Part shown: in pieces, positions 4,919-6,834 of the stretch | How the letters are laid out: each line of letters opens with the position of its first letter | How positions within the stretch are numbered: position 1 is the stretch's first letter | Assembly (NCBI GenBank): GCA_003230195.1 | Contig: QIHH01000029.1 | Location: 1 to 6,834, forward strand | Direction of reading: 5' to 3' | From: Gammaproteobacteria bacterium | GTDB lineage: Bacteria; Pseudomonadota; Gammaproteobacteria; SZUA-140 | DNA length: 6,834 bases | Position numbers and translations under genes: made by a program | The notes under the pieces: generated by a model | What the model was told of the DNA's origin: nothing | Databases searched by the model: none | What the model saw: the letters and a program-made list of their open reading frames with translations, nothing else

Positions 4919-6834
4919 ATGGCATACTCATTTACTGAGAAGAAATGTATTCGTAAGGACTTTGGAAAGAGTCCAAGTATTCTGGAGGTTCCGTACCTAC
5001 TGGCGACCCAGATTGAATCATATCAATCTTTTTTGCAGTCAAGTGCTGCCGGCCCAGATGATCGGGTTGATCAAGGACTTCAGGCTGCATTTAAATCAGT
5101 GTTCCCAATTTCGAGTTACTCCGGTAATGCCGCGTTGGAATATGTGAGCTATAACTTGGGTACCCCTGTATTTGATGTTAAAGAGTGTCAGATGAGAGGT
5201 GTTACCTACTCAGCTCCTCTGCGTGTCAAGGTTCGCCTTGTTATTTACGATAAGGATGCGCCAGCTAGCCGTAAGGTTGTAAAAGACATTAAAGAGCAGG
5301 AAGTTTACATGGGTGAAATCCCATTGATGACCAATAATGGTACGTTTGTTATTAACGGCACTGAGCGAGTCGTTGTCTCTCAGTTGCATCGTTCGCCTGG
5401 TGTCTTTTTTGATCACGATAAAGGTAAAACCCACTCTTCAGGGAAACTACTTTTTTCTGCACGTGTGATCCCATATCGTGGTTCGTGGTTAGATTACGAA
5501 TATGATCCGATGGATTGTATTTTTGTGCGTATTGATCGCCGTAGAAAACTGCCAGTGACTGTTCTGCTGCATTGTCTTGGTTATACCAATGAACAAATCC
5601 TTGAGATGTTTTTTGAAACCGATCGTTTTGAATTCACAGAAGATGGCATTAGCCTTGAGCTGGTTGCTGAACGTCTACGCGGTGAAACCCTTTCGTTTGA
5701 TGTTAAAGCGAAGAATAAAGTCATCGTTGAAACGGGTCGCCGTATCACTGCGCGTCATATCCGTGAGATGGAAAAGGCAGGTATCAAGAGTATCGTTGTA
5801 CCCGATGAGTATCTGATTGGTAAGACCATCTCAAAAGATATCTTTGATAAAGAGACTGGTGAAGTGGTTGCCGATGCCAATAGTGAGATCACTGAAGAGT
5901 TGCTGGAGAAACTAGTTTCTCTTGAACTTGATGAATTAACGACACTTTACACCAATGATCTTGGTCAGGGGCCTTTTATCTCTGACACGTTGCGCCTTGA
6001 TCACACCCGCACTCAGCTTGAAGCGCAGGTTGAAATCTACCGCATGATGCGTCCAGGCGAGCCACCTACCAAAGAGTCTGCAGAAGCACTGTTTCAGAAT
6101 CTGTTTTTTAACTCAGACCGCTATGACCTTTCAGCGGTTGGCCGTATGAAATTTAATCGCCGCGTTGGCCGTTCTGAAATTGTTGGTGAAGGCGTACTCT
6201 CTAATGATGACATCATTGCTGCGCTGAAAGTGCTAATCGACATTAAGAACGGTCGTGGTACTGTCGATGATATCGATCATCTTGGTAATCGTCGTATTCG
6301 TTGTGTGGGTGAAATGGTTGAAAATCAGTTCCGCGTTGGTCTAGTTCGAGTGGAACGTGCGGTACGTGAGCGTCTTGCACTGGCGGAGTCTGAAGGGTTG
6401 ATGCCGCAGGAAATGATTAATGCTAAGCCGGTGACAGCTGTGATTAAAGAGTTTTTTGGTTCAAGTCAGCTCTCTCAATTTATGGATCAAAATAACCCAC
6501 TGTCGGAAGTGACGCATAAACGTCGTGTTTCTGCCTTAGGGCCTGGTGGCTTGACCCGCGAACGTGCCGGTTTTGAAGTTCGTGACGTACATCCTACTCA
6601 TTATGGTCGTGTCTGCCCGATTGAAACACCAGAAGGGCCAAATATTGGCCTGATCAATTCGCTCGCGGTTTACGCACGTACCAATGAATATGGTTTTCTT
6701 GAAACCCCTTATCGTAAAGTTGAAGATGGCAAGGTTACGGATCATATCGATTACCTTTCTGCTATCGAAGAGGGGCGTTTTGTTATTGCACAGGCGAATA
6801 CATCGCTAGATAGTGATGGTGTCTTAACGGATGA
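4919..6834 (+). CDS. rpoB: RNA polymerase beta subunit (3' end cut by the window)
   Basis: RpoB forms, with RpoC, the catalytic cleft of RNA polymerase. The frame runs without interruption from ATG 4919 to the window end: 638 complete codons of a protein that is usually about 1340-1360 residues. It begins MAYSFTEKKCIRKDFGKSP, close to E. coli MVYSYTEKKRIRKDFGKRP. The lobe segments include MTNNGTFVINGTERVVVSQL and SPGVFFDHDKGKTHSSGK. The rifampicin-binding cluster GSSQLSQFMDQNNPL starts at residue 514 (E. coli numbering plus 7) and continues through THKRR to SALGPGG. Asp523, His533 and Ser538, equivalent to E. coli Asp516, His526 and Ser531, are wild type. ETPEGPNIGLINSL follows at about 569-582. 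The gene lies 184 nt after rplL and is probably transcribed by read-through of the attenuator; rpoC would be expected downstream. Confidence 0.98.
   Translation, partial: MAYSFTEKKCIRKDFGKSPSILEVPYLLATQIESYQSFLQSSAAGPDDRVDQGLQAAFKSVFPISSYSGNAALEYVSYNLGTPVFDVKECQMRGVTYSAPLRVKVRLVIYDKDAPASRKVVKDIKEQEVYMGEIPLMTNNGTFVINGTERVVVSQLHRSPGVFFDHDKGKTHSSGKLLFSARVIPYRGSWLDYEYDPMDCIFVRIDRRRKLPVTVLLHCLGYTNEQILEMFFETDRFEFTEDGISLELVAERLRGETLSFDVKAKNKVIVETGRRITARHIREMEKAGIKSIVVPDEYLIGKTISKDIFDKETGEVVADANSEITEELLEKLVSLELDELTTLYTNDLGQGPFISDTLRLDHTRTQLEAQVEIYRMMRPGEPPTKESAEALFQNLFFNSDRYDLSAVGRMKFNRRVGRSEIVGEGVLSNDDIIAALKVLIDIKNGRGTVDDIDHLGNRRIRCVGEMVENQFRVGLVRVERAVRERLALAESEGLMPQEMINAKPVTAVIKEFFGSSQLSQFMDQNNPLSEVTHKRRVSALGPGGLTRERAGFEVRDVHPTHYGRVCPIETPEGPNIGLINSLAVYARTNEYGFLETPYRKVEDGKVTDHIDYLSAIEEGRFVIAQANTSLDSDGVLTD

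Noticed and set aside
4962..5816. Short + strand open frames at 4962-5147 and 5577-5816
   Set aside because: They are out of frame within rpoB, whose own frame I followed codon by codon from 4919 to 6834 without a stop or shift.

Overview
This window is the conserved translation/transcription gene block tuf – tRNA-Trp – secE – nusG – rplK – rplA – rplJ – rplL – rpoB. All genes are on the + strand. Protein similarity recalled from Escherichia coli and Pseudomonas homologues (EF-Tu, L1, L11, L10, L7/L12, NusG, RpoB) and the gene order place it in a gammaproteobacterium. A tRNA-Trp gene between tuf and secE and moderate GC (judged by eye, not computed) argue against Enterobacterales, where tRNA-Trp lies elsewhere. 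I cannot name a family or genus from the sequence alone. I found no mobile element, CRISPR array, phage gene, accessory gene or disrupted reading frame.

Layout. Bases 1-1178 are all but about the first five codons of tuf (EF-Tu). Bases 1179-1296 hold a 13-bp hairpin that may be a weak tuf terminator. The tRNA-Trp gene (1297-1372, CCA encoded) comes next, then secE and nusG, only 3 bp apart. A compact intrinsic terminator follows nusG. It overlaps a candidate promoter for rplK, and directly after it lies an element matching the L1-binding operator. rplK and rplA are 1 bp apart. A 244-nt leader precedes rplJ and contains an L10-leader-like fold and a four-copy heptamer arranged as inverted repeats. 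rplL follows rplJ after 52 nt. The 184-nt rplL-rpoB gap holds a long GC-rich hairpin with a T-rich tail (a likely partial terminator or attenuator) and three smaller hairpins, the last reaching into the rpoB ribosome binding site. rpoB is open to the end of the window (638 complete codons, about half the usual protein). No gene-free stretch exceeds 300 bases.

How the genes work together. EF-Tu brings aminoacyl-tRNA to the ribosome. L11, L1, L10 and L7/L12 build the two mobile stalks of the large subunit, where EF-Tu and the other GTPase factors dock and tRNAs leave. NusG binds RNA polymerase and links it to the ribosome. RpoB is the polymerase beta subunit. SecE is part of the SecYEG protein-export channel. 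The leaders suggest the classical control scheme: L1 represses rplK-rplA translation, L10 or its complex with L7/L12 represses rplJ-rplL translation, and an attenuator sets rpoB output below that of the ribosomal proteins.

No previously undescribed system is visible. What deserves a second look is the regulatory architecture between the genes, together with three consecutive-style departures from ATG starts (secE GTG, nusG GTG, rplJ TTG).
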